The notes: generated by a model not told the origin, from the letters alone. A stretch of 50,735 bases of DNA from JAXMHQ01 sp046346665 (GCA_046346665.1 JAXMHQ010000034.1:1-50735), one strand, 5' to 3'. Numbered from the stretch's first letter, positions 24,792-33,730 are shown. Program-made: numbers and translations.

Positions 24792-25535
24792 TCATGGAGT
24801 TTCCCGATGGGGCTGGTGATCGCGGTTCCAGCGAACCAAAGCTGCATCGTTCGTGTCAACAAAAACAAAAGTCAGCGTCGGCGATTCAACATGACCATCA
24901 CAAAAGGCGACATTCACCCTACCCTGGTGGCGCAGGGACGCCCTCCCGTTCCTGTCGAGCGTGGAAAGACTTTGGCGGGTGAAAAATACGCCGCCGTGGA
25001 AGCTGTCCCCAATCGCCATCATGTCGCTGGGCACGATCACTTCCGATTCCTGAATCGGCTCGAACAGGATCGTCTCTGAAACGAAGTGCCCCATGAGCCC
25101 ATGCCTGTTCGTGAAACTCGTCCAATAACTACCGTCGGTGTTGTATCCATACGACACGGCATTGGTGTCGAACCTGGACCACCGGGCCGATGGACAGTTC
25201 CAGACACCCTGCCGTACATACTGGCGCATGGGTTTTGAGATATCGAATCCGCCCCGCTCAAGCTGGGCTTCCCAGGGTCCGGCGCTGATGCTGCCCTTGC
25301 CGCCGACGCCGGAGGGATAGGCGTGGTTGTCCGCGACAAAGTTCTGCAAGGCGAGTCCGAGTTGATGAAGGTTGCCAATGCACTGCGCCTGCTGCGCCTT
25401 CCGCTTTGATTGCGACACGGCCGGGAGTAACAACGCCGATAAAATTGCGATGATCGCAATGACGAAGAGCAACTCGATCAAGGTAAACGCGCCGTCCGCT
25501 CGTGTCGTCTCGCCCGCTGTCTCACGGCATGTCAT
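24792..25535 (-). CDS. Type II secretion-like pseudopilin, DUF1559-like
   Basis: 247 residues from ATG 25535. The class III signal is DGAFTLIELLFVIAIIAILS with conserved Glu at E21; cleavage after G15 places it at +6 rather than +5. The hydrophobic helix is followed by LLLPAVSQSKRKAQQAQCIG, the usual DUF1559/pseudopilin continuation. The C-terminus has RHQGRVNVAFCDGHVES, the H-x9-DG processing-associated motif common in Planctomycetes and Verrucomicrobia. Expected at the inner membrane after prepilin peptidase processing. No assembly ATPase is nearby. A relic of a related gene lies at 27684-27742. Confidence 0.9.
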   Translation of the reverse strand: MTCRETAGETTRADGAFTLIELLFVIAIIAILSALLLPAVSQSKRKAQQAQCIGNLHQLGLALQNFVADNHAYPSGVGGKGSISAGPWEAQLERGGFDISKPMRQYVRQGVWNCPSARWSRFDTNAVSYGYNTDGSYWTSFTNRHGLMGHFVSETILFEPIQESEVIVPSDMMAIGDSFHGGVFFTRQSLSTLDRNGRASLRHQGRVNVAFCDGHVESPTLTFVFVDTNDAALVRWNRDHQPHRETP

Positions 25536-25586
25536 GATGTCACGGTAATGAAAATCACGAAAAGTCCCGGACAAGCACGTGTTTCA

Positions 25587-25967
25587 TCAGGGGGCTTTTT
25601 TCACAATCACCTCGACGTGCGGCGTATCTGAGACGGATTTAACCGGACTGGCCTTCAGCAAGTAGGTGTTGCCCAGCTTGGCGTCCAACTCAACGTCCGC
25701 CCCTTTCATAATCGTTCCCCACGACATTTTCGTCGTGCACGTGACTCCGATTTTGTGGGCGCCTGGCTCAAGCCAGACTTTGTCGCCGATTTCATGATCG
25801 TTAATCAGAATCGGCTGACCTCCGTCCACTGTGCAGATTTGCACAGTGGAATTTCCGTCGGACACACCTTTGACAAGACAGCGCGTCGGAGCTGCGGAGT
25901 ACTGCGGAGGCAATGTGCCGCACCCGGAAATCACGGCGGCAAACAGGATGATGAGTAATGTGTTCAT
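25587..25967 (-). CDS. Small lipoprotein
   Basis: 126 residues, ATG 25967. The lipoprotein signal is MNTLLIILFAAVISGCG with lipidated C16. Residues 28-123 carry a carboxypeptidase-like beta pattern (GQPILINDHEIGDKVWLEPG, HKIGVTCTTK, KLGNTYLLKASPVKS). Its start overlaps the stop of the preceding gene by ATGA, so the two are translated together. Function unknown; envelope-anchored. Confidence 0.75.
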   Translation of the reverse strand: MNTLLIILFAAVISGCGTLPPQYSAAPTRCLVKGVSDGNSTVQICTVDGGQPILINDHEIGDKVWLEPGAHKIGVTCTTKMSWGTIMKGADVELDAKLGNTYLLKASPVKSVSDTPHVEVIVKKAP

Positions 25968-26212
25968 GGTGCGTGCGACAGGTTCGCCCCAAGCTCCCGC
26001 TCAGGCCAGCGACCAGCGTAGTCATGCCGTCGCGGAGTGAAAGCGGAAACCACGCCGGCGACTGCAAACGAGATGTGACGCGCCTGGCAGCCAACGATGC
26101 CGACTTGCTGCGAGCCCTTCCAATCCGTCACCGCCCAGAGCCCGCAGTAGATGACGAAACCGGCAATGAAAGCCTTTAACCGCCGCTTCGTGAAATTTCC
26201 CGCCAGTTTCAT
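25964..26212 (-). CDS. Small membrane protein, hypothetical
   Basis: 82 residues from ATG 26212 (26275 also possible). Begins MKLAGNFTKRRLKAF then one or two hydrophobic stretches (IAGFVIYCGLWAV, ARHISFAVAGVVSAF). No family recognised. The 4-bp ATGA overlap with the lipoprotein gene is the best evidence that it is real. Confidence 0.55.
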   Translation of the reverse strand: MKLAGNFTKRRLKAFIAGFVIYCGLWAVTDWKGSQQVGIVGCQARHISFAVAGVVSAFTPRRHDYAGRWPERELGANLSHAP

Positions 26213-26369
26213 GTCGCTGATAAAAAGTTGAACAGTTAAAAGGTTAAAAAGGTTCATAGCCGCCAAGAGGCACAAATGTCACAAAGGGAAGCCGCTTTGA
26301 TTTTGTGCCTTTTGTGCATTTTTGCGGCTATGGATTTTCTTGAATGGCTTGCTCCGGCGAAGTCAGAAA

Positions 26370-26843
26370 CTACATGGAACGTGGTGAAGCACGTGGGACG
26401 TGGTAAATCTCCAGTCGGCCGTTCAGGACGATGCCGCCCCGACGGTGACACAGCCAGGAATAGAACGGATACCCCAAAAGACCGGCCAAAAAGCCGGAGA
26501 TCGCGATACTCACGGCCGATGCGATGAACTTTAGAAACAGGAGCAACCATACCAAACTCGACAAATCGTCCGAATGCGCCGGGCCATAAGCAAGGCCGGC
26601 GAGAAAGGCCAATCCAAAAAGTACAGCCGGGATTGGCACGCAACCGATGGAGGCGATGACCGACAGCTTGATAAATGAGCCCAGGGACAATCTGCCTTTG
26701 GCGCAGGCTGCCAGCACCTCGGGCTGCGTGAGTTCAACACCCGGCACCAGCGGGAGCTGGACGGGCACGAGCAACTCGCGGTCAACGGCGCACGCCGCCA
26801 CGTCATCCGGGTATTCCCGGCCGCAATAGGGACATCGTTTCAT
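26370..26843 (-). CDS. Zinc-ribbon membrane protein
   Basis: 157 residues from ATG 26843, chosen because a zinc ribbon starts at once: MKRCPYCGREYPDDVAACAVD, with CxxC and a later C18. After a linker come two to three membrane helices (LSVIASIGCVPIPAVLFGLAFLAG split by a loop, LVWLLLFLKFIASAVSIAIS) and a Cys/His tail (SWLCHRRGG). Small zinc-ribbon membrane proteins of this layout are widespread and mostly uncharacterised. First of the leftward envelope series. Confidence 0.7.
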   Translation of the reverse strand: MKRCPYCGREYPDDVAACAVDRELLVPVQLPLVPGVELTQPEVLAACAKGRLSLGSFIKLSVIASIGCVPIPAVLFGLAFLAGLAYGPAHSDDLSSLVWLLLFLKFIASAVSIAISGFLAGLLGYPFYSWLCHRRGGIVLNGRLEIYHVPRASPRSM

Positions 26844-26908
26844 AGCGATCGAAACCGGCTGACGCTTCCGGTCGGACAGAGACCCAGGGGCGCGCAGGGC
26901 CGACGGAT

Positions 26909-27189
26909 CTAGAACCCATCTCATAAATAGGCAAGGGGTGCGCTGGAGGCTATTGGGCGTCTGGCAAGGCGCGACGAAGGAGCATAGCATTCACGGCTCT
27001 GTGACTGAGGAGCAACGCCGCCAGACGCCCAATAGCCTCCAGCCCGCAGGGTTGCCGATCTTTTGACCTGTTAGCTGCGTTGCTCGTCAGTCGAAGATCC
27101 ATTCGGATATTCCTCCTTCCTCGCGCCTTGCATCAGGTCAAAACCTCTGGCAACGCACCCCTTGCTCTATTTGCTGAGATGGGTTCTAG
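26909..27189. mobile_element. 281-bp MITE-like element with nested palindromes
   Basis: Terminal inverted repeats start CTAGAACCCATCTCATAAAT (26909-26942) and end GAGATGGGTTCTAG (27154-27189); the arms pair over about 34 bp with small gaps. A second inverted pair lies inside the left half: GCTGGAGGCTATTGGGCGTC at 26942 and GACGCCCAATAGCCTCCAGC ending at 27043. No transposase. CTAG at both ends may be the target duplication. Solo ends occur at 10228-10254 and 34471-34503. Confidence 0.85.
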
Positions 27190-27414
27190 TGTGGAAGGAG
27201 GCGCGCGATGGTGGAATGCAGACGGTAGGGACGCCGCGCTGCGGCGTCCCGCCCGCGTATCAGCGGGCGGAAAGCGGAACGGCGCCTGGCATGCCCCTGC
27301 AACGTTGCGCCGCTGGACGCGGCGCGACGGCGCAGCGCGCCGTCCCTACCCGCGATTCAGAGGCGTCGGCCCTGCCGGGGCGCGGCGTGAATTGCCTTGT
27401 TGGACAGATGACTT
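27190..27414. repeat. Spacer with GC-rich hairpins
   Basis: No gene. Contains GGGACGCCGCGCTGCGGCGTCCC-type hairpins (27228-27250) and GACGGCGCAGCGCGCCGTC (27327-27345). Similar hairpins occur near 6900, 27780 and 47863. They look like REP-type palindromes. Confidence 0.65.
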
Positions 27415-27564
27415 TCAATGTTTGGGCGCCCACTCTTTCAGGAAGGCCAGCACCTTCCGAGGGCTGTGATGGTCGCCTTCCTCCAGGGTGACCGCGCCCT
27501 TACCAGTAAGCGAGTCGGTTCCGCGTTGCCAGAAGAAAACCCCCGCAGGAGTCTTGCCGTTTGA
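27415..27564 (-). pseudogene. C-terminal relic of a gene, unidentified
   Basis: Reading leftward, 49 codons with coding character run from SNGKTPAGVFFWQRGTDSLT through EEGDHHSPRKVLAFLKEW to a TGA. There is no start: an in-frame stop and the repeat AACTCCTAAACTC lie immediately upstream. It looks like the last 50 residues of a longer enzyme whose front was lost at a repeat junction. I cannot name the parent family. Confidence 0.45.
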
Positions 27565-27683
27565 GAGTTTAGGAGTTTAGGAGTTCTTTTCTCCGTGATC
27601 TCTGTTACCTCCTGTTCAAACTGGGGGTGTTAAACTGTTAAAAAGTTAAAGGGGTTAAAATCTTCCTGTCCGATTTCGTGCCT

Positions 27684-27742
27684 GGGAGCAGCAACGCCGA
27701 GAAAATCGCGATGATCGCAATGACAAAGAGCAACTGGATCAC
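27684..27742 (-). pseudogene. Pseudopilin N-terminal relic
   Basis: Leftward translation gives IQLLFVIAIIAIFSALLLPG, nearly the same as the transmembrane start of the pseudopilin at 24792-25535 (IELLFVIAIIAILSALLLPA), with the key Glu changed to Gln. The frame then ends in AT-rich repeat sequence. A truncated duplicate. Confidence 0.7.
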
Positions 27743-27892
27743 CCACCGCGTGGAACATGGCACGCCGACGTGAGCGGCAGGGCGCCGCTGCCGCGGCGCC
27801 GGCTGTGCGGCAGCGCGGCCCTACCATTCTGGATTCTGTGTTTCTGCTACTATTTCCTTGCAAATAAGCCCATCTGTAGTGCAATCTACCTG
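27743..27892. other. Spacer upstream of the PEP-CTERM gene
   Basis: A GC hairpin (GGGCGCCGCTGCCGCGGCGCC near 27780) gives way to AT-rich DNA with TTGCAAATAAGCCC, a likely promoter zone for the next gene. No gene. Confidence 0.4.
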
Positions 27893-27921
27893 TGTAGTAT
27901 AATCTTTTATACTACATTTTT
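27893..27921 (+). promoter_or_regulatory. Perfect 10-bp dyad with T-run before PEP-CTERM gene
   Basis: TGTAGTATAA-TCTT-TTATACTACA followed by TTTTTAT, 38 bases before the ATG at 27959. TATAAT overlaps the left arm (AGTATAAT). It could be an operator at a -10 box, or a weak AT-rich terminator from upstream. Confidence 0.5.
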
Positions 27922-27958
27922 ATCAGAACGTGATTGTCATACCCTAACCCGCGTTATT

Positions 27959-28627
27959 ATGAAGACCACCCTCTCGGCCCTGAGCGTTTGTTTGATAACT
28001 ATTTGCAGTGCAAGTGCGTCGGTTGAAATCAAATTGGATTTCACCCAAACTGGAGGTTCCTATACCCCGGGTTGGGATCCGGTGTATGCCAATTTTCTGG
28101 CGGATACGCCCACTGCATCGATCACCGATATTGATGGATTGGGTTTGAACTTCGGGTTCAATCACGTGGCGGTTTATGACAACGGCAATGCGACGGAGTC
28201 GCTGACGCGTTCCGGGTTTTACACTTATCAGAATGACACTCTCGATCACAGCTTCACCCTGAGTGGTCTGGGAGTGGGGTCGACGGTGACGCTGTATGCC
28301 TGCGCGGCGTGGGACGGGAATGGGCGAGGCGGTTATGTGTTCTTTGGCGACAGCGGCGCCAGCGGGGTCCAGGCCCAAACGGTCGGGGATCCGGGAACCA
28401 GCGGGACGGTGGCCAACCTGACGCGAATCGGCTCGCTGGTGGTGGATGGCAGCGGGGTGGCTTCGGGTGCGCTTTTTGGCGCGGGCGGGATCGGCACCCC
28501 GACAGAAGGCCAGGTGGGCGGGTTTATTTTTGAGATCGAACCCGCGTCGGTGCCGGAACCGACGACGCTGGCGTTGAGTGTGCTGGGGCTGGGCGGGTGG
28601 ATGGTGTCGCGGCGCCGCAGCGCTTGA
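27959..28627 (+). CDS. PEP-CTERM sorted secreted protein
   Basis: 222 residues from ATG 27959. Signal peptide MKTTLSALSVCLITICSASA; a beta-rich middle (VEIKLDFTQTGGSYTPGW, STVTLYACAAWDGNGRGGY); and the C-terminal sorting tail VPEPTTLALSVLGLGGWMVS followed by RRR. PEP-CTERM tails are recognised by exosortase, which probably places the protein outside the cell, often with exopolysaccharide. No exosortase gene is in the window. The gene is preceded by an AT-rich, clearly different promoter region with a dyad. Confidence 0.9.
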   Translation: MKTTLSALSVCLITICSASASVEIKLDFTQTGGSYTPGWDPVYANFLADTPTASITDIDGLGLNFGFNHVAVYDNGNATESLTRSGFYTYQNDTLDHSFTLSGLGVGSTVTLYACAAWDGNGRGGYVFFGDSGASGVQAQTVGDPGTSGTVANLTRIGSLVVDGSGVASGALFGAGGIGTPTEGQVGGFIFEIEPASVPEPTTLALSVLGLGGWMVSRRRSA

Positions 28628-28637
28628 GCCGTCGCGG

Positions 28638-28835
28638 CCGGAACGATTCAGATCCGAGTTTTAACCACGGATAAACACGGATGGACACGGATAAAAAACT
28701 GCCGAACTCGGAGTACCAAACGCAGACCAAACGGTGAATTGAAAGCACCCCCGGAAGACTGGCTTTCATCATTCTGTATCCGTGTGAATCCGTGTTCATC
28801 CGTGGTTAAAAGCCTTTTCAACTGAATCGTTCCGG
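28638..28835. repeat. Palindromic ~190-bp element, copy C (most complete)
   Basis: Left CCGGAACGATTCAG, right TTTTCAACTGAATCGTTCCG: this copy has an intact right TIR matching the left TIR of copy A (7611). It fills almost the whole space between the PEP-CTERM and GH3 genes and ends 26 bases before the GH3 start. Confidence 0.9.
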
Positions 28836-28861
28836 CCAAGCCGGAACCCTGGAAGAACATC

Positions 28862-31800
28862 TTGAAGACTTACCGGATCATTTTGTGTGCGCTGCTCTCC
28901 TGGCTGAGTGAGACCGAAACCCTTCGCGCCGGTGTTTCCATCCTGACTGCCAGCCAGGCGGCTTCGACGGTATATGTCAGCAACGGCAGCAACGTGGTGG
29001 CCTTTGCCGGCCCTGCCTACGCGCCCCGGGTTGGCGAGTATTTCGGCAAGGGATCGGCGCTGGTCTTGCCCTTCCAACTTCCGACACTGGCCCCGGGCGC
29101 CCAGTTTTCGACGGCCGACTTCAAGGTGTGGCTGTACGACATTGTGGGGCAGACCAACGTGCCGTTCAGCGTGGATCTGTATGGGCTGGCGGCGCGGGGC
29201 GCGAACAGCGTCCTGGCTTCGGATTTCTATGCGGGCGCCGCGGTTGATCCGGCGGCGACACTTCTCCAGTCCGGGTTGTTCACGCCCGGCACGGTGAATG
29301 GGCATGGATCGATCAATCCCACCAATCCTCCGGCTGTGGTGACCTCGGGCGCGGGCGACTCAGCCCTCGTCAGCTATCTCAATGAGCAATACAATTCGGG
29401 CGCCGGGGCGGGCTCGTGGATTTTTCTACGTCTCAGTCCGGCCGCCACGGTATTCAGCGGCAATTACGCCTACACACCGCTGACTTCCAGCGCCGGCGAA
29501 AGCTATGCCCATCCGGTGATCGAATACACCTCCAGTTCCAGCGCGCCGCCGGCGCAGACCAATAACCAGACGATTAACCTGATCTTTCCGGTGCAAGGCC
29601 TGGCCTATGCCAAGCTGAACGTGTCTCCGGCGCCGCTCAGCGTATCACCGGTTCCTTCCGAAGGGGTGGGCACGCCATCCGTGCGCAATCCGGTCGACAC
29701 GGTCATTTATCAATACACTTTTGCATCGAACACCCTCGTCACGATTTCGAAAAACCAGTTCACCGGTTCGGAACCCAACACCGATATTCAACTCAGCACG
29801 GTGGATTATTCGGGCCAGACCTTGACCGGCCAGTCCGTCAGCACCCTGGCCCTGGACGGTGCCAACTGGAATGTGCAGGTCTATTCCGTGGGTTCCACGA
29901 ATCCGACCAACCTGGGCTCGCTGATTCCGGATCCGTACCAGGCGCCGGCCGCGCCGGCTCTTTCGGGCTCTTTCCGGCTGGTGACGCCCACCAACCTTGC
30001 GATGGTCACCGACACCCGGTCACCGACCTTGCGCTGGGCGCCGGTCCCTGGCGCCGTCCGCTACGATGTTTATCTGAACCTGAGCCTGACCAACTACGAT
30101 TGGATGGCGCCGGGCGCGTTGCTGGATCGGTTCAGCCATCTGGCGACGGCGAGCAACACCTCTTATGCGCTTCCGCAAGCCCTGCCGGACCGCTGGACTT
30201 ATAATTGGTATGTCGTCGCCACCGATGCCTCCGGCAACACCAACCGGTCCGATCTCCACACCTTCGGCCTTTATCTGCCCGCGGTGACCACGGTCCAGGA
30301 CGGGATTCCGGTCATCAACGGCATGCGCGATCTGAATCGGGACGGAGTTATCGAGCCGTATGAGGACTGGCATAATCCACCGGCAATGCGCGCGGCGGAT
30401 TTGCTGTCGCGGATGACGCTTCACGAGAAGGCGATGCAGCTCTTTTTCAACGCCCAGGTCTATCCGGATGCCGGTTTTGCCTTCGGTCCGTTCCAGGCTG
30501 GCGACTTGTTTGCCTATCAGTTGGCGGCCGCAAGCAACCGGCTGGGCATTCCGTTTTTATCGGCCGGCGACACCATTCACGGGTTTAAGACAACCTATCC
30601 GACGCAGCCCGGCCTGGCGGCGACGCGCGACCTGGACATCCTGTGGGCGGTGGCCGACGTGCAGCGGCGCGAATCGGTGGCGATCGGGTATCGGGGCACG
30701 CTCTCGCCGCTGGCGGAGGTGGGGACCAAGATGCTTTACCCGCGCATCCAGGAAGGCGGGGGCGAGGATGCGGACCTGGTGGCCGGGATGATGCGGGCGA
30801 TGATTGTCGGGTTGCAGGGCGGGCCGGAGGTCAACCCGGGATCCATTTTGATTACGACCAAGCATTGGCCGGGGCAAGGGGCCGGCGGGGAGAGCGGCGT
30901 GGTCTATGATGGAACGACCATCCATTATCACATGCGGCCCTGGCATGCGGCCATCGAGGCGGGCACCAGCGCCGTCATGCCGGGTTATGCCGGGTGCGCG
31001 CTGCTCGGGCCGGAAGGTTATGGGGCGGGCGACAATGCCTCCATCATCGGGTATCTGCGCACCAACATGAATTTCAAGGGACTGATCTGCACGGACTGGC
31101 TGCCTTCGGGCAACTGGGTGCGGGCGGCCGCGGCCGGCTCCGATGTGATGGGCGGGGCCGACCCGGCCCAGATGGGCACATTTGAAACCGATGTCGCCGC
31201 CTCACGCATTGATGAGTCGGCGTTGCGCGTGTTGGAGTTGAAATTCCGCATGGGCATCTTCGAAGATCCCTATGGAGCCAACCTGGCGGGCGTGGCCGCC
31301 TGGCACACGCCCCAAAACGTCGCCATCGTTCACCAGGCGGCGGTGGAATCGCTGACGTTGCTGAAGAATGACGGGGCGTTGCCGTTGCGGCTGGCGCCGG
31401 GGAGCGCCCTCGTGGTGGCCGGCCCGCGCGCGAACGATCCCTCCTGCATGGTGACCTGGCGCAGTGATTTTCATAACACCGATTTTGGCAGCAAAACCAT
31501 TTACCAGGCGATTGTGGCGCGGGCGGCGCAGGAGGGAATCACGGTCTACAGCAACAGCGCCCCGGCGGGCGTGACGGTTGGGGCGGCCATTGTCGTGGTG
31601 GGCGAGAGCTATTACACGCATGGCACGTATTGGGACAAATACAGTCCCTGGCTGCCGGACGATCCGATTGGCGCCGCCCACGATCTGAACGACGCCCCGC
31701 AGTACGGCCTGATTCAGGCCTTTCGCAGCAACAACATCCCGACCACCACCATTTGTCTGTTGCCCCGGCCGTATGTGTTGACCAACGTCTGCGCCCAGAG

Positions 31801-33472
31801 CGATGCGCTCATGGTGGTGTATCGGCCTGGGGATGAGGGTGGCCCGGCCATTGCCGAAACGCTGTTCGGCGATCATCTGCCCATGGGGAAAACGCCGTGG
31901 CAATTGCCGTTGAGCATCACCCAGGTGGGCACGGATGACTCCGCCCATTGGTCCAGCCAGCCTGACAAGTGGGATTTGCCGTTCGATATGGGCGCCACGG
32001 CCGCCGAGCTGGCGTCCATTCGGACCAATATCGCCGCCGGCCTGCCGGTGCCCCCGACCACGGGCCAGCCGCTGTTCCAATACGGATCCGGCATTCAAGG
32101 ATTCGGGCTCAGCGATGCGACCCCGCCGGCCATGTTTAATCTCCTGACCCCGGCCGATGGCCTGGTGGTCACCGGCGCGCTGCCGGTTTTTACCTGGGAA
32201 GCCGCGAGCGATCCGGAAACCGGCATCGCGCGCTATGAAATTTATTTGGACGGCACGCTGGTTGCCATGCTGCGCAAGGGCACATCGTATACGCTGGCCA
32301 ATGCCTCCTGCGGCAATGGCGCGCATTCCTGGCAGGTCAAAGCCTGTAATTGGGCGGGGGGCGTCACCGGCTCAGCCACCTTCGGGTTCACCATTTCCGA
32401 CAGCGATCCGCCGGCGGCGTTCCTGGCGTTGTTCCCCGCCAACGGGACACCGGTCACGGCGCCGACGAACCTGGCATTCTGCTGGGAGCAATCCACCGAT
32501 GCCGGCACCGGTATCGCCGGTTACACGCTGCAACTCGACGGCGCCGCTGTCGCCAGCGTGAACCCGGGCAACTATGTTTCGCCAGACAACAATTTAGCGT
32601 TAGGCAAACCCGCCTACGGCAGTTCCACCAGTTTTGGCACCCCGTCGGCGGCCTGTGACGGGGACCTGGCCAGCCGCTGGTCGAGCGATTGGCTGGGCGT
32701 GACGAATGCCAACGCCGAATGGTTCACCGTCGACCTGGGGGGCGTCTACTCGGTGCGGGAGGTGGTGCTCAAGTGGGAAGCGGCCTATGGCAAGGAATAT
32801 CTTCTCCAGGTTTCGAATGACGGAATCGACTGGACCACAATCTGCCACAAGACGGGCGGCACGGGCGGTGTCGATGACCTGGCGGGGCTCAGCGGCGCGG
32901 GCCGTTACGTGCGGATGCAAGGCGTGACGCGCGGCACTGGCTATGGCTATTCGCTTTGGGAATTCCAGGTGTTCGGCCTGGGAACCGAACAGGTGACCGT
33001 GCCCGTATCGGCCGGGACGCACAACTGGCAGGTGCAGGCCGTCGATGGCGCCGGCAACGCGCGTTCCAACAGCAACGGCGCGCTGAGCTTCAGCGCCCTG
33101 ACAGGATTCATGTGGTGGCAGCTTCAATATTTCGGCTCCACCAACAACCCGCAAGCCGCGGCCACCGCCGACGCCGACGGCACGGGTCAGAACAACGCCT
33201 TCAAATATGTCGCCGGCCTGAACCCCACGAACCCGGCCGAGATATTCACCCTGCGGATCGGTGTGAGCAACAGTGTGGCCAGCCTCAGCTTCGGCCCGGT
33301 GATGAGCAACCGGCTCTACAGCCTGCAAGCCTCCACGAATCTCCCGGGCGGCTCCTGGGATGAGCTGTGGAGTCTTTCGGCGGCGCTCACCAACCGCGGG
33401 CAGGTGACCTTGCCCGATGCCGCCCCGGACGGGGCCGCGCGCTTTTACAGGGTGCGGATTGCGTTGCCATAG
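28862..33472 (+). CDS. Giant secreted GH3-like glycosidase with discoidin domain
   Basis: 1536 residues, TTG start with GGAAG 7 bases upstream. Signal-like start (KTYRIILCALLSWLSETETLRAG). Residues about 30-470: beta-sandwich and FN3-like modules. About 490-1060: a GH3 core, with NPPAMRAADLLSRMTLHEKA, TTKHWPGQGAGGESG (K667-H668) and FKGLICTDWLP, where D745 sits at the nucleophile position. The (alpha/beta) second domain includes AAVESLTLLKNDGALPLRLA. Two FN3-like repeats follow, then a discoidin (F5/8 C) domain (about 1245-1375, NLALGKPAYGSSTSFGTPSA), and the DADGTGQNN module from about 1437, ending ARFYRVRIALP. Likely extracellular beta-glycosidase on a plant or algal polymer (inference). 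Confidence 0.88.
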   Translation: MKTYRIILCALLSWLSETETLRAGVSILTASQAASTVYVSNGSNVVAFAGPAYAPRVGEYFGKGSALVLPFQLPTLAPGAQFSTADFKVWLYDIVGQTNVPFSVDLYGLAARGANSVLASDFYAGAAVDPAATLLQSGLFTPGTVNGHGSINPTNPPAVVTSGAGDSALVSYLNEQYNSGAGAGSWIFLRLSPAATVFSGNYAYTPLTSSAGESYAHPVIEYTSSSSAPPAQTNNQTINLIFPVQGLAYAKLNVSPAPLSVSPVPSEGVGTPSVRNPVDTVIYQYTFASNTLVTISKNQFTGSEPNTDIQLSTVDYSGQTLTGQSVSTLALDGANWNVQVYSVGSTNPTNLGSLIPDPYQAPAAPALSGSFRLVTPTNLAMVTDTRSPTLRWAPVPGAVRYDVYLNLSLTNYDWMAPGALLDRFSHLATASNTSYALPQALPDRWTYNWYVVATDASGNTNRSDLHTFGLYLPAVTTVQDGIPVINGMRDLNRDGVIEPYEDWHNPPAMRAADLLSRMTLHEKAMQLFFNAQVYPDAGFAFGPFQAGDLFAYQLAAASNRLGIPFLSAGDTIHGFKTTYPTQPGLAATRDLDILWAVADVQRRESVAIGYRGTLSPLAEVGTKMLYPRIQEGGGEDADLVAGMMRAMIVGLQGGPEVNPGSILITTKHWPGQGAGGESGVVYDGTTIHYHMRPWHAAIEAGTSAVMPGYAGCALLGPEGYGAGDNASIIGYLRTNMNFKGLICTDWLPSGNWVRAAAAGSDVMGGADPAQMGTFETDVAASRIDESALRVLELKFRMGIFEDPYGANLAGVAAWHTPQNVAIVHQAAVESLTLLKNDGALPLRLAPGSALVVAGPRANDPSCMVTWRSDFHNTDFGSKTIYQAIVARAAQEGITVYSNSAPAGVTVGAAIVVVGESYYTHGTYWDKYSPWLPDDPIGAAHDLNDAPQYGLIQAFRSNNIPTTTICLLPRPYVLTNVCAQSDALMVVYRPGDEGGPAIAETLFGDHLPMGKTPWQLPLSITQVGTDDSAHWSSQPDKWDLPFDMGATAAELASIRTNIAAGLPVPPTTGQPLFQYGSGIQGFGLSDATPPAMFNLLTPADGLVVTGALPVFTWEAASDPETGIARYEIYLDGTLVAMLRKGTSYTLANASCGNGAHSWQVKACNWAGGVTGSATFGFTISDSDPPAAFLALFPANGTPVTAPTNLAFCWEQSTDAGTGIAGYTLQLDGAAVASVNPGNYVSPDNNLALGKPAYGSSTSFGTPSAACDGDLASRWSSDWLGVTNANAEWFTVDLGGVYSVREVVLKWEAAYGKEYLLQVSNDGIDWTTICHKTGGTGGVDDLAGLSGAGRYVRMQGVTRGTGYGYSLWEFQVFGLGTEQVTVPVSAGTHNWQVQAVDGAGNARSNSNGALSFSALTGFMWWQLQYFGSTNNPQAAATADADGTGQNNAFKYVAGLNPTNPAEIFTLRIGVSNSVASLSFGPVMSNRLYSLQASTNLPGGSWDELWSLSAALTNRGQVTLPDAAPDGAARFYRVRIALP

Positions 33473-33730
33473 CGGCGCGGTGCGGCTGCGCCGAATAGCC
33501 AATAGCGGACGGCTGGACGCCGTATGGTCAATAGCCGATCGCAAATAGCCAAGTTAAACGGTTCAGATTCTGGCTCCTGAATTCTGAATTCTGAATTCTG
33601 TCCCTTGGAGATTAGCGTCAATTCGAGTTCATTCGCGGTTGAGGCCTCATCAAAATGGCATTTCAGAGTCTCGTTACCTCGACTGCTACTTGTCTTACAG
33701 GCGGTGCGGCGCGTTATGCTTCAACAACGG
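33473..33730. repeat. Mosaic repeat spacer
   Basis: GAATAGCCAATAGC strings, TTCTGGCTCCTGAATTCTGA at 33566, and an inverted fragment of the 200-bp unit (AGAGTCTCGTTACCTCGACT at 33665). No gene. Confidence 0.7.

Noticed and set aside
24792..25535. Complete type II secretion or type IV pilus operon
   Set aside because: Only a single pseudopilin; no ATPase, secretin, platform or peptidase genes nearby.
31202..32326. Long minus-strand open frame inside the GH3 gene
   Set aside because: Shadow of the GH3 frame caused by high GC; no domain or start signal.
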